64,000 nucleotides of DNA from Cellulomonas shaoxiangyii (GCF_004798685.1 NZ_CP039291.1:3410001-3474000), one strand, 5' to 3'. Numbered from the stretch's first letter, positions 56,180 through 64,000 are shown. Numbers and translations are program-made. Notes: a model not told the origin generated them from the letters alone.

Positions 56180-57037
56180 ATGGACTTCATGCTCGAGTCG
56201 GGTGCGTCGCAGATCCGCCGTGCTAACCCGCAGTGGCAGAAGCTGCAGCGAAGGTCGCCCAAGCTCTTCCGGGCCTTCGAACTCTTCGGTGACTTCCAGA
56301 ACCAGCTGATGCACCATCTCCCGCACGCGTGGCGCAGCCTCGCGGTCGCGCCGTCAGCGGACGCGTCCGAGATGGACGTGCTGCTGGTGCAGGACACCAC
56401 TGACGAGCAACTCACCATCGACTGGGCGGTCCTCGTCGGAGACATCGTCCACAACGCTCGCAGCGCACTCGACCACGCTGCATGGCAACTCGTTGGCCTG
56501 AACGGCGGTACACCGGGGACCCACACGCAGTTCCCAACCGCGCGAGCAAGCAAGGACTTCGACACCAAGACCCGTCTACGGGGAGCGCACCCGTACGTTC
56601 ACGAAACCGTGCGCGCCCTCGAGCCTTGGGGGGGCGGCGCTGGCCACTGGCTCTGGGTGCTCACGCAGCTGGACAACGTCGACAAGCACCGGCTGCTACT
56701 CGACGTAAACAGCTCGTCGAACTCGAATGTCTCGATTCAGGACCCTGAGACAGGCGAGTGGCGGGACCAGTGGATCAGCACGGAGGGCCGTCAGGCCGGC
56801 GACGTCGTGCGCACTGCGCCTCGCGGGACCATGAAGGTACGGCAGAGCAGCGCGACGATGTACTTCGAGCACCACGACGGGGATGCCTGGGATGGCAACG
56901 CGCCCCAGGGCTACAAGATCAACGCTCAACTGGTGCTCGAGTTCTGCCTGACAGCAGCCGGTGATGCACATGACGCGATGGGACGAGCTGACAATCGAAG
57001 GCGTCGCGATGGGGAGGCACGGGCTGACACTCCATAG
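56180..57037 (+). CDS. cargo protein with a HEPN-like RxxxxH motif (unit 8)
   Basis: A 285-residue mostly helical protein. The segment GDIVHNARSALDHAAWQLV holds Arg94 and His99, an R-x4-H spacing as in HEPN ribonucleases, and NVDKHRLLLDV follows. The unit 9 protein at 59260 shares the layout (HNLRVALDTLCFEL and NDDKHRATGVL), so the two are distant relatives. No database family is claimed. ATG at 56180; the last ~15 residues are Arg-rich. Confidence 0.6.
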   Translation: MDFMLESGASQIRRANPQWQKLQRRSPKLFRAFELFGDFQNQLMHHLPHAWRSLAVAPSADASEMDVLLVQDTTDEQLTIDWAVLVGDIVHNARSALDHAAWQLVGLNGGTPGTHTQFPTARASKDFDTKTRLRGAHPYVHETVRALEPWGGGAGHWLWVLTQLDNVDKHRLLLDVNSSSNSNVSIQDPETGEWRDQWISTEGRQAGDVVRTAPRGTMKVRQSSATMYFEHHDGDAWDGNAPQGYKINAQLVLEFCLTAAGDAHDAMGRADNRRRRDGEARADTP

Positions 57038-57467
57038 TCCAAATGCGTCACACCCCCCGGACGCCTCACAGCGGGAAGAGCGACCGCGCAGCGGCAGATC
57101 CGGGCGAGCGCAGCCGCCGTCAGCGCGGCAGATTCGGGCCGGGTCCCGGTCTACGTCGGTATCGGGCACCACGACTTCGCAATGCAGGTCCCCGGCGAGC
57201 ACGTGCGCACGTGCACCACCAGCTGACGCCACGAGCCTGTTCATCGCCGAGGCGCTCGATGCACCTCGACGGCGCATCCAGGCGCTGGCTCGCAGCTCGC
57301 GTGAGATGACGGCCGCCGGTATCGATGCCGACGCCCACATCCAGGCCCGCGCGACGTTGGACGCCGAGCTCGCCCGGATCGAGGACGACCTGACCGCGGT
57401 CGGCGCGCCACTGTCAACCGTAGACAGGACTTGGCCCTTCCTTCGTTGTGCGAGGCCAACACCTCCG
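57038..57467. other. decayed coding sequence between unit 8 genes
   Basis: Two frames on the plus strand read like protein fragments: GRVPVYVGIGHHDFAMQVPG (about 57130-57210) and ATSLFIAEALDAPRRRIQAL with IDADAHIQARATLDAELARI (57230-57410). Neither has a start and stop that make a gene. I take this as a degraded gene. Confidence 0.4.
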
Positions 57468-58019
57468 CTAGTCCTCGATGGCCGTGCGCCAGTCCCGCAC
57501 CGGGCCGATTCCGAGATCTGCACGCATCGCGTTGAGCGCAGCTCGGCATGACTCCGTCGCCGCCCCGATGGGGTCGGGGGGTGTACGTACCCCGTCGATC
57601 AGCAGCGCGGCCCCGACTTCCTCCAAGGCCTGCTCCGCCGCGAAGACGGCGTCACGCACTGCGTCAGGAGCGAGCAGATTGATTTCGGCGTGCACGCTGT
57701 TCATCAGAATCGACGCCGCGTTGTCCGTATCGATTGCGGCCTGGCGCTCGGGGGACCCGACAGGCTTGGTGAGCATGTCCGTCCTGGCGTCGAGCAGGTC
57801 GCTCAGCACTGTTTGGGTCCTGACGTAGATCAACCGCTTCTCCTGGACCCAGCGCCGCTCGAGTTCGGTGTCCCGCTCGTGCTGGGCGCTGGCCTGCGCA
57901 CCAAGACGGTCCCGCTCGTCGCGTTCCCTTGTGTCCTTGCGGGTTACGAAGAACTGCGTGATGGCCCACCCGGCGCCACCGATGCCGAGCACGAGCGCGA
58001 CCCAGGTCCCTGCTTCCAT
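57468..58019 (-). CDS. membrane-anchored coiled-coil hypothetical protein
   Basis: A 183-residue protein. One N-terminal membrane span (WVALVLGIGGAGWAITQFFV) is followed by a charged helix (RKDTRERDERDRLGAQASAQ) and a helical domain. The pattern is common among small actinobacterial cargo proteins. No enzymatic motif seen. Same direction as the Ymh-like gene 76 bp upstream, so probably co-transcribed. Confidence 0.6.
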   Translation of the reverse strand: MEAGTWVALVLGIGGAGWAITQFFVTRKDTRERDERDRLGAQASAQHERDTELERRWVQEKRLIYVRTQTVLSDLLDARTDMLTKPVGSPERQAAIDTDNAASILMNSVHAEINLLAPDAVRDAVFAAEQALEEVGAALLIDGVRTPPDPIGAATESCRAALNAMRADLGIGPVRDWRTAIED

Positions 58020-58095
58020 GCCTTGGAACCTAGCGGCGTTCGTCGATCACGGTCGGACGTTCGACGCGTCTCCTCGGGTACGACTTCCGAGCGCT

Positions 58096-58920
58096 CTACG
58101 CGCCGACGCCGGCCTGGTCGAGCCGCCTGTGGATGTAGGAGAAGAGCGAGAAAGCGTCCAGGAAGTCGTCGCGTGCTTCCGTCGAGCCCAGCCGCGTGCG
58201 GTGCGCGCGAGGGTTGCGGTAGTGGCCGTGGATGCCGACCAGCATGTTTTTGAAACCGCGGTGCTCGCTGACTTCTGAGTCGCTCGCCAGGGGATTAATC
58301 TGGACGAGCGGCGTCAGGTTCTGAGATCCGAGCGCCTGGTCGTACAGGGCTGCGCCGTCGCCGGCGAGGCCGGTGTGTCGCCGGATGCGGTCGGGGATCG
58401 TCTTGGACGCCTCGCTCATGGCGTGGAAGAGGGACTGCGTGATCAGCTCTTCAGAGCAGTAGTCGAGCAGGACCGCGTGGCACCCCCGATGTCGCAGCTC
58501 GGTCAACAGCTCCCCGGAGAGTTGGGCCGCCTCGGACAGTGTCGCGGCCGTGCGTCCGCGCGCCAGTTTCCCCTCGTCGTTCACGCGCAGCCCGTACAAG
58601 ACCAGGACGGCGTTGAGCTGGCCGCGCAGCGCCTCCCACCGCAGCGGTTCGCTCACGTACCTCGCTGGGCTCATCGCGGCATTCAAGAACCCGATCAGCG
58701 TCTTGCCGGTGCCGCGACTGACCTGGGCGTTGTGCAGGGTCGTCAACAGGCGGGTGCGCTTGTTCGCGCCCTCGTCGAGCCTGTGGATCCCGACGACCCG
58801 CAGCACGGAGGTCAACTCGGACGAAGACAACGCCGGCGCGTCCGTCGCGGCGAGCACGTTGCACACCGCCTCCGTGAAGGCGATGTCGAACACGGGTGTG
58901 CTGCTGGCAGTACCCACCAT
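58096..58920 (-). CDS. TIGR02391/Ymh-like family protein (HEPN-related)
   Basis: A 274-residue protein. The C-terminal domain (LVQINPLASDSEVSEHRGFK to HGHYRNPRAHRTRLGSTEAR) matches the TIGR02391 (Hypoth_Ymh) pattern. It includes RNPRAH, an R-x4-H motif typical of HEPN nucleases. The N-terminal half is helical. ATG at 58920 has GGAGGCG upstream, and the start lies 14 bp from L8. Ymh-type proteins are often next to restriction or phage genes, so a defence role is plausible but unproven. Confidence 0.75.
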   Translation of the reverse strand: MVGTASSTPVFDIAFTEAVCNVLAATDAPALSSSELTSVLRVVGIHRLDEGANKRTRLLTTLHNAQVSRGTGKTLIGFLNAAMSPARYVSEPLRWEALRGQLNAVLVLYGLRVNDEGKLARGRTAATLSEAAQLSGELLTELRHRGCHAVLLDYCSEELITQSLFHAMSEASKTIPDRIRRHTGLAGDGAALYDQALGSQNLTPLVQINPLASDSEVSEHRGFKNMLVGIHGHYRNPRAHRTRLGSTEARDDFLDAFSLFSYIHRRLDQAGVGA

Positions 58921-58933
58921 CGCCTCCGCCGTA

Positions 58934-59034
58934 CTGAGGATTCGGACACGAACACGAGACGAGCACCGTCTCACGAAGCCGTCCGCGCGGACGCGGGACG
59001 CCCGATAAGAAGACAACTCCGACGAGTTCCTACA
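58934..59034 (+). repeat. transposon end element L8
   Basis: 101 bp: CTGAGGATTCGGACACGAAC at the left, CGAGACGAGCACCGTCTCACG in two arms at the centre, GACGAGTTCCTACA at the right. The leftward cargo gene must be transcribed from within or beyond it. Confidence 0.7.
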
Positions 59035-59063
59035 GCAAGACGCACCGATCCCGCGGCAAATCC

Positions 59064-59121
59064 CGTGGGAAGACGCGCCTGAGGGCTCGGGAAGTCGTGG
59101 GATCTCACCGAGTTGGCCAAG
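59064..59121 (+). repeat. degenerate R end and R9 (opens unit 9)
   Basis: CCGTGGGAAGACGCGCC at 59064 repeats the sequence after L5. At 59095 TCGTGGGATCTCACCGAG begins an R-like end with a GAGTTGGCC site. It matches the arms of L9 (TCTCACCAAGTTGTCC). Two R-like ends in a row suggest a lost element between them. Confidence 0.5.
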
Positions 59122-59152
59122 CGGGGCCGCTCGACGCGTAGGCCCGCGCGCG

Positions 59153-59270
59153 GTGCGGGTCGCGTACGTGACAGCCCGATGGCGTCGAGCGTGAGGTCGA
59201 CCTGCGCGACGTCGCGCAAGGGACGGTGGTGTGCCTCCCCATGTCGTTCGGGTCCGGGCCTACCGCGGGT
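59153..59270 (+). pseudogene. tnsA 5' relic in unit 9
   Basis: VRVAYVTA in one frame and VEREVDLRDVAQGTVVCLP in the next resemble the first ~40 residues of unit 1 TnsA (VTRAMYLTADGLERE, then ALEAVQGAPVRIPP). A frameshift or gap separates them, and nothing downstream continues. Its position just inside R9 matches tnsA in unit 1. Confidence 0.55.
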
Positions 59271-60156
59271 CTGAACAACCGTCGGCCGGTACGTCGGCGC
59301 CCTCACCGTGCACCGAGGGTTGCCACGGAGACCAGACAGGACCGGGGAGTACTCGCTCGAACCCGGCGTTGGACCACTCGCCGGAGGCGAGGAAGGAGAT
59401 GATCCGATCCGTCTCGTGGTAGAGCCAGCGCTGGGCGTCGGCGATGTTGGCGAACAGGCCCTGGAAGACCACGAAGGGCCACGCCAGGACGGGCATGAGC
59501 GATGCCTGACCCCGCTCGGGGGGCGGCGTCACCCGAAGGTCCATCCAGAGTTCCAGCGGCCAGTCCCGTGTGTTGGCCAGTTCGGGCGGCAGTGGATGGG
59601 ACTCGCGCACCGCCCACTGGAACATGGCGAGGACGTCGAGGAGCACACCGGTCGCACGGTGCTTGTCGTCGTTGTCCGCGCGGGCGATGAGGGTCAACGG
59701 GTCTGGCTCCCCGTCGTCGCGCCTGGCCCAGCCCTGGACCTGGCGGATCCGCTCCAGCAGCGGCGCGGGGATCGTGCTCAGGTGCTTAGTTCGCTCTGGC
59801 CATTCGTTCGGGTGAGCGGTCACGGGGAAGTGGATCTTCCCAGGCTCTTGGGGGTGCCCCTCTATGTGGCACAGCTCGAAGCACAGCGTGTCGAGCGCGA
59901 CGCGCAGGTTGTGGACGCCATCGTGGAACGTCGCCTCCCAGGCCGCGGCGGGCAGCTCGTCCAGTTCCTGCGGACGGAAGACCTCGAGACGCGACGGCCC
60001 GTCGTGGGGCGAGCGCATCGGCGCGAGCAGCTGGTGGTCCTCGTTCCAGCGGTCGATCTCCCGCTCGAGCGACTGGAACACCCGACCTGCCTGCTGCAAC
60101 TTCAGCAGGGCGCGGCTCTCGTACTCGTAGGTGACGCGCTCGGCCTCGGCCTCCAT
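59260..60156 (-). CDS. cargo protein of unit 9, related to the unit 8 HEPN-like protein
   Basis: A 298-residue protein. It starts MEAEAERVTYEYESRALLKL with helical segments and has HDGVHNLRVALDTLCFELCH and ARADNDDKHRATGVLLDVL, the same two landmarks as the unit 8 protein at 56180. Here the motif His is replaced by Thr, so any nuclease activity is doubtful. Its C-terminal codons touch the tnsA relic, so the end may be altered. Confidence 0.6.
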   Translation of the reverse strand: MEAEAERVTYEYESRALLKLQQAGRVFQSLEREIDRWNEDHQLLAPMRSPHDGPSRLEVFRPQELDELPAAAWEATFHDGVHNLRVALDTLCFELCHIEGHPQEPGKIHFPVTAHPNEWPERTKHLSTIPAPLLERIRQVQGWARRDDGEPDPLTLIARADNDDKHRATGVLLDVLAMFQWAVRESHPLPPELANTRDWPLELWMDLRVTPPPERGQASLMPVLAWPFVVFQGLFANIADAQRWLYHETDRIISFLASGEWSNAGFERVLPGPVWSPWQPSVHGEGADVPADGCSDPR

Positions 60157-60258
60157 GTCGCCATCTTGCCCTGCGTCTCGCTCTGCGCGAGCGCCGCGGC
60201 GATGACCGGACGGTTCATGTGCGCAGCGGTGCGCTACGGGCTCCGCGCACGGTCCAGG

Positions 60259-60359
60259 CTGAGGATCTGGACAACTTGGTGAGACGACGGCCTTCTCACC
60301 AAGTTGTCCCGCCACAGGTCAGAGTGGCGGTCGTCGGGCAGCTTCGATGAGTCCCTACA
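60259..60359 (+). repeat. transposon end element L9 (last copy)
   Basis: 101 bp with a near-perfect central hairpin: GGACAACTTGGTGAGA pairs with TTCTCACCAAGTTGTCC. CTGAGGATCTGG at the left, GATGAGTCCCTACA at the right. A degenerate TCTGGGTTCGCATCGC end follows at 60372. Confidence 0.75.
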
Positions 60360-60399
60360 GGCGCGCCCGCCTCTGGGTTCGCATCGCATCGCTGCTCCG

Positions 60400-60600
60400 G
60401 TGTCACGGGCCAACGTGCGCGAGCTGCTCTCGCGGTTGTCCCCTCCGACAGGTGCCCGCGTCGTGGACCTGGGGTGCGGGTGGGCGAGTGGCTGCTCGAG
60501 CTTCTTGTCGCACGGCCGGGCGTGTCCGGGGTGGGTGCCGACGTGTCCCTCCCGGCGGACGTCGAGGCTCGGGCGCGAGCGCGGGTGTGGCGACGCGCGG
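60400..60600 (+). pseudogene. class I SAM methyltransferase N-terminal fragment
   Basis: VRELLSRLSPPTGARVVDLG followed by CG is a clear SAM-binding motif I. One base is missing near 60475, after which GEWLLELLVARPGVSGVGAD continues in the next frame. The sequence stops at the border of the dipeptidase-like gene. A truncated, frameshifted remnant. Confidence 0.65.
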
Positions 60601-62694
60601 CTACGGCGCCGGGCTCGGCGTCGCCTGGTCGCTCAGGTAGTCGCACCCGAGCGACCGCACCCGCGCCATCGCGTCCTGCCACAGGGTCACGGTCGCCTGC
60701 ACCGAGGTTCCGAGCTGTGCGAGCCCGGACCGTGCCTCGCGGCACGCGTCGCGGACACCCCGCCGCTGCTCGGTGCCGTAGTTGCCCGCCCAGGCGCCGG
60801 CGGTCTCCCACGTGCGCAGGTACGCCTCAGCGCCGCCCCACAGCGGCTCGAGCTCGTCGTCGGACAGGCCCAGGACCCGCAGCTCCTCCACGAAGTCGGG
60901 GATCATTCCGACGTGCGCGACGCCGTCGAAGGAGATGTCGTACGGCTCCGAGCGTCCCGACCAGGGCAGGGTCGACCGGTCGAACGACTCACCGGTGAGG
61001 GGCGACACGAACGGGTACGTGACGTGCGGCGGCGCGCCGGCCGGGAAGCCGCCGATCGCCAGGTAGCAGCGGCCACCCACCGGTGTCAGCGCCCCACCGA
61101 CGAAGAGCGGATCGAACGACGTCTCGCCGACCGCCGTCCCCGCACTGTCGAACCGGGGCCGCGGCCACCCCGCCAGCCCGTTGAAGTCCGAGCCGAACCC
61201 CACACCGACGAACGCGGGCCTCCCCACAGCCAGCGGCGTCGTACGGAGCTTGTCGACGGCGTACCGGTACGCCTGCACCCACGTCTCGCTCGTCCCGGGG
61301 CACACGTGGGGCGCCGTGGTGGAGCCCGCCGGGTAGGTGCGCACCTCGTCCGCCGCCGTGCCCTGCAGGAGGATCGGCGCCACGGACCCGCCCCAGCGGA
61401 TCAGCCGCTGGAGGTCGTCGGGCAGGAGCTGGTCCTCGTTGCTCTTGTCGCCGCCGTTGATCTCGTTGAAGCCGCTGTGGCTGCTCACCACCGGGTACTG
61501 GTCACCCAGCTCGGCCCACAGGTCGCGCTTGGCCTTGATCGAGAGGTGGTCGAGGTCGATGACCGACCCCTCGTTCGCCATGGCGCGCGCGAGCTGACGG
61601 CCCGTGAACGTCAGACCGACGCTGTTGCACCGTCCGCCGTCGAACGCGAACGCCGTCGGGCAGGCGAACGACGTGATGGGTGGTCGGACGTCACGGACGA
61701 CCCGGTCGATGTCCGCGACCCTGTCGAACGGGCTGCCCGGCGCGTGTCGCGACGGGTTGGTGACCGCGTGCAGGAGCGCAGCGGACAGCGAGTTGCCACC
61801 CGCGACCCCCTGCAGGTTGTGGATGAGGTAGAAGTGCCGGGCACCGAGCTCGCGGTAGCGCTCCATGAGCGCCACGGCACGCGACGTCACGCCCTCGTCG
61901 AGCAGTGGAGGCAGGAGCCCGTTGCAGTTGAGGGCCCACCGCGTCTCGTCGGGGTTGCTCACGAACGGACTGACCGGCGGCACGGCGGGCGTCACGCCGG
62001 CAGGGACGAACGCACAGCCGCCGAACGCGCCGGCCGCCTCGACGCCCAGGACCACCGCGAGCTTGCCCTCCCCGATCACGGTCCGGGCCTCGGCGGGCGT
62101 GAGCACGATGCGGAACCATCCGGTGCCGGGGCCGCCCGACGTCGCGTCGATCGTGTTCTGCAGGGTCCGCGCCGCGGCGAGCTGCGCCTCGATGGACGGG
62201 ATGTCCGGACAGCTCGACGTGATCTTGGCGGCCAGGCACAGGAACTCACTGTTCACGGCGTGGATGACGACGAGCCGCAGGCCGTACCGCCAGGCGCGTT
62301 CCAGGCTGTCGACGTCCACCTGCTGCCCGGCACGGCTGGTCGGCGTCGGAAAGCACCGGCCGGAAGCGGCCTGCGTCGCCGCCTCGTCAACGAGCCCGGC
62401 GCGCACGACGTCGGCGAGACGGAACGTCGACGCGTCGGAGGTCAGCGGCGCCCGGCAGGGCGCGGCCGGGTCGGTCGAGTGCGTGAGGAGCGACCCGTCG
62501 AACCCCAGGTCGGCGAACATGTGGCTGTGGAAGTCTGCGAGCCCCCGCACGACCGGCGGCGGTGCTGGCGGTTCTCCCGTCTCGCACGACGAGGCGGAGA
62601 GCAGGAGCGCCGCGGTGACGGCGCCCAGCACACGCGAGCGCCACCGGGCTCGCGAGCGTGGGAGCACGGCCCGGCTCTCGGCGTCCGGTGACAT
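60601..62694 (-). CDS. secreted amidohydrolase, membrane-dipeptidase-like lipoprotein
   Basis: A 697-residue predicted lipoprotein (LLLSASSCE lipobox near residue 37). Metal-binding features of the peptidase M19/amidohydrolase type are visible: ADFHSHMF (HxH), IDLDHLSIKAKRDLWAELG, VVSSHSGFN and VGFGSDFNGL. Family members cut dipeptides or related amides at the cell surface. Inserts make it much longer than the usual ~350-400 residues. ATG at 62694 has AGGAGG upstream. It seems to be host chromosome beyond the array. Confidence 0.75.
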   Translation of the reverse strand: MSPDAESRAVLPRSRARWRSRVLGAVTAALLLSASSCETGEPPAPPPVVRGLADFHSHMFADLGFDGSLLTHSTDPAAPCRAPLTSDASTFRLADVVRAGLVDEAATQAASGRCFPTPTSRAGQQVDVDSLERAWRYGLRLVVIHAVNSEFLCLAAKITSSCPDIPSIEAQLAAARTLQNTIDATSGGPGTGWFRIVLTPAEARTVIGEGKLAVVLGVEAAGAFGGCAFVPAGVTPAVPPVSPFVSNPDETRWALNCNGLLPPLLDEGVTSRAVALMERYRELGARHFYLIHNLQGVAGGNSLSAALLHAVTNPSRHAPGSPFDRVADIDRVVRDVRPPITSFACPTAFAFDGGRCNSVGLTFTGRQLARAMANEGSVIDLDHLSIKAKRDLWAELGDQYPVVSSHSGFNEINGGDKSNEDQLLPDDLQRLIRWGGSVAPILLQGTAADEVRTYPAGSTTAPHVCPGTSETWVQAYRYAVDKLRTTPLAVGRPAFVGVGFGSDFNGLAGWPRPRFDSAGTAVGETSFDPLFVGGALTPVGGRCYLAIGGFPAGAPPHVTYPFVSPLTGESFDRSTLPWSGRSEPYDISFDGVAHVGMIPDFVEELRVLGLSDDELEPLWGGAEAYLRTWETAGAWAGNYGTEQRRGVRDACREARSGLAQLGTSVQATVTLWQDAMARVRSLGCDYLSDQATPSPAP

Positions 62695-62859
62695 GGCGAC
62701 CTCCTGCGGTGGGACCCTCGCAGACTCGGAGGGACGCGTGGATCACGATGAACAGAGCCGCCCCGGAGGGCTGCAGATACGCGTCGAGATCCGCGACGTG
62801 CGGGCTCGCTCGGTAGCGCGGCGGTCACCGCCGCTCCGATGGGCGGACCGTCCCAGTGA

Positions 62860-62886
62860 GGGCCACCCGCCCCTGACGGGCGGCCC
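62860..62886 (-). terminator. hairpin after the nucleotidyltransferase-like gene
   Basis: GGGCCACCCG and CGGGCGGCCC pair with one mismatch, just downstream of the minus-strand stop at 62900. Confidence 0.4.
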
Positions 62887-62899
62887 GCGAGTCGTCCCG

Positions 62900-63988
62900 T
62901 CAGCCTCGGGCGGCAGCACAGACGACAGCGCGCCGGCGCTGGGCATCCATGAGCACGGCCGGGCCGTCACACCACTGCTCGATGGCGCCGATGCCCGGCG
63001 GCAGTGCGCGCAGCAGCGGATCGTGGATCTCGGCCCGGAGTGCCTCGAGGACGGCGTCATCGACGCCGAGGAACGGGCGGTCGTAGAACGGCCGGACCGG
63101 CACGCCGTCGGCGACCGGCAGACCCGCGCCACGCTGCGCGTCGTACAGCGCGGTGAGCGCGAGGCCGAGTGAGTCCTGACGCTCCATCCAGTCGTCTGCC
63201 GCCAGCGCTGCGCGCAAGGGCGGCACCAGGCGGGACGCGAACGGGAGCCGGCTGACGGCGGTGCCCAGCCACTTCGGGTACGGCGCCCACACGTCCCCGA
63301 CGACGCAGCCCAGGTGCAGGATCACGCCGGCGAGCCGCCCCGTGAGGGCTCGTGCACCCACGTCGTCGTGGACCTGACCGGCTCGACCGAGCAGGTGGAG
63401 CTCCTGCGAGATTCGCCACCAGCCCGCGGCGAGGACCTGGAGCCGAACGTCGCGGGGGTAGGTGGCCATGAGCGTTCGCGCCCGCGTCACGGTTCCCGAG
63501 GCGTCGTGGAACAGCCGTCCTGCGGTGACCTCCAGCACGGCCTGACCGGTGAGAGCCAGCCAGCCGAGCGAGTCGAGGTCGTGCGGCGTCCCGACCCCGA
63601 TCCGGGTCCCGAGGAAAGCCTCGACGGTCGTGACGTCGACACGGTGCCGTTCCCGAGCGTCCCATGACGTGGTGAACCGCGTCGGATGCCCGTCGAACTC
63701 GTCGGGCAGGCTCTCGTCCAGGGCTGCCGAGACCCGCTCAGGGGTGGGCGACGCTGCAGAGCCGGCGTCGGAGGTGTCCAGGAGCACCGTCAGCCGCAGG
63801 CCCCAGTCGTGATCGCGGGACATGTCGTCGTCAAGTCCGAGGACGTCGGACCCGGCTCCGAGCCGACCTGCGGCGTGTGGCAGCCCGGGCCAGTGACGCT
63901 CGAGCGCGGCTCGGACGACCTGCTCGTAGTAGGCCTCGCTGAGATCCGCGCCGCGCACCGGGACATCATGGCGCGGCGCCGACGGCAT
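62900..63988 (-). CDS. DUF4037-type nucleotidyltransferase-like protein
   Basis: A 362-residue protein. Near residues 46-70 GSDVLGLDDDMSRDHDWGLR matches the GS...D.D nucleotidyltransferase pattern with acidic metal residues. A DUF4037-like all-helical C-terminal half follows (LAAGWWRISQELHLLGRAGQ, then GVILHLGCVVGDVWAPYPKW). The N-terminus reads DLSEAYYEQVVRAALERHWP. The substrate is unknown. The gene lies at the right edge of the window, complete. Confidence 0.75.
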   Translation of the reverse strand: MPSAPRHDVPVRGADLSEAYYEQVVRAALERHWPGLPHAAGRLGAGSDVLGLDDDMSRDHDWGLRLTVLLDTSDAGSAASPTPERVSAALDESLPDEFDGHPTRFTTSWDARERHRVDVTTVEAFLGTRIGVGTPHDLDSLGWLALTGQAVLEVTAGRLFHDASGTVTRARTLMATYPRDVRLQVLAAGWWRISQELHLLGRAGQVHDDVGARALTGRLAGVILHLGCVVGDVWAPYPKWLGTAVSRLPFASRLVPPLRAALAADDWMERQDSLGLALTALYDAQRGAGLPVADGVPVRPFYDRPFLGVDDAVLEALRAEIHDPLLRALPPGIGAIEQWCDGPAVLMDAQRRRAVVCAAARG

Positions 63989-64000
63989 TGCTGCGAGGCC

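Larger units (their letters stand above)
38226..60359 (+). mobile_element. head-to-tail array of Tn7-like elements (about nine units)
   Basis: The span opens with end R1 upstream of dnaK and closes with end L9. Within it the ~101-bp element L recurs nine times, always in the same orientation. In most cases it is followed within 4-6 bp by a new TGTGGG or TGTAGG end. Only the first unit retains tnsABC-tniQ. Two others keep decayed tnsA 5' fragments (54137, 59153). The cargo is different in every unit. I read this as repeated insertion of related elements at one locus, with loss of transposition genes from the older ones. Exact unit borders are uncertain for units 5, 6 and 8. Confidence 0.7.

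Noticed and set aside
47101..60359. Reading the L elements as integron attC sites of a classical cassette array
   Set aside because: They are structured, ~100 bp and follow cargo genes, which fits attC. But there is no GTTRRRY core, no intI gene, and their outer edge matches TGTGGG/TGTAGG transposon ends with repeated internal sites next to tnsA or tnsA relics. A Tn7-like origin explains more.

Overview
The window is very GC-rich chromosomal DNA from an actinobacterium. I would guess Cellulomonas or a close relative: it has GH3 and GH39 glycosidases under a LacI-type repressor, a class Ib nrdHIEF operon, a HspR-controlled dnaK operon with HAIR operators, and many genes with a TAnnnT -10 box 6-8 bases before the start codon (leaderless style). 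The genus is an inference from style, not from any search.

Region 1 (1-14500) is ordinary chromosome: tRNA-Ser(GCT), a ThrE-type exporter, a coiled-coil protein, a two-gene xylan/glucan degradation cluster with its divergent LacI regulator and paired operators, a secreted serine hydrolase, an alpha/beta hydrolase, a SARP/BTAD regulator with phased direct repeats before its start, and an MhuD-like haem-degrading monooxygenase. Region 2 (14500-15800) looks like the wreck of an integrative element at tRNA-Ser(CGA). A 63-65 bp copy of the tRNA 3' end plus terminator flanks a lipoprotein gene and the C-terminal relic of a tyrosine recombinase. Region 3 (15900-38200) holds a sirtuin, tadA, upp, a 1341-residue protein that fuses an ECF sigma factor, a zinc-finger anti-sigma segment, a membrane span and a long surface region, then nrdHIEF with tandem NrdR boxes and DnaA-box-like sites, an FtsH-like protease, and hspR-dnaJ-grpE-dnaK.

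Region 4 (38226-60359) is the most unusual part. Just upstream of the dnaK HAIR operators begins a head-to-tail array of Tn7-like elements. The first unit is apparently complete (tnsA-tnsB-tnsC-tniQ plus cargo). Behind it lie about eight shorter units with no intact transposition genes, each closed by the same roughly 101-bp terminal element (nine copies, L1-L9). Several units open with a TGTGGG/TGTAGG end that carries repeated transposase-like sites. Two units keep a decayed 5' fragment of tnsA just inside that end, which supports serial insertion followed by loss of the transposition genes. The cargo includes an AlbA_2/Schlafen-type protein, a GNAT acetyltransferase, an APH-type kinase, a NERD protein, an ECF sigma factor with its partner, a TIGR02391/Ymh-like protein and two proteins with HEPN-like sequence. 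An IS3-family element has landed in the centre of one hairpin end.

Region 5 (60400-64000) returns to chromosome: a broken methyltransferase fragment, a dipeptidase-like lipoprotein and a nucleotidyltransferase-like protein.
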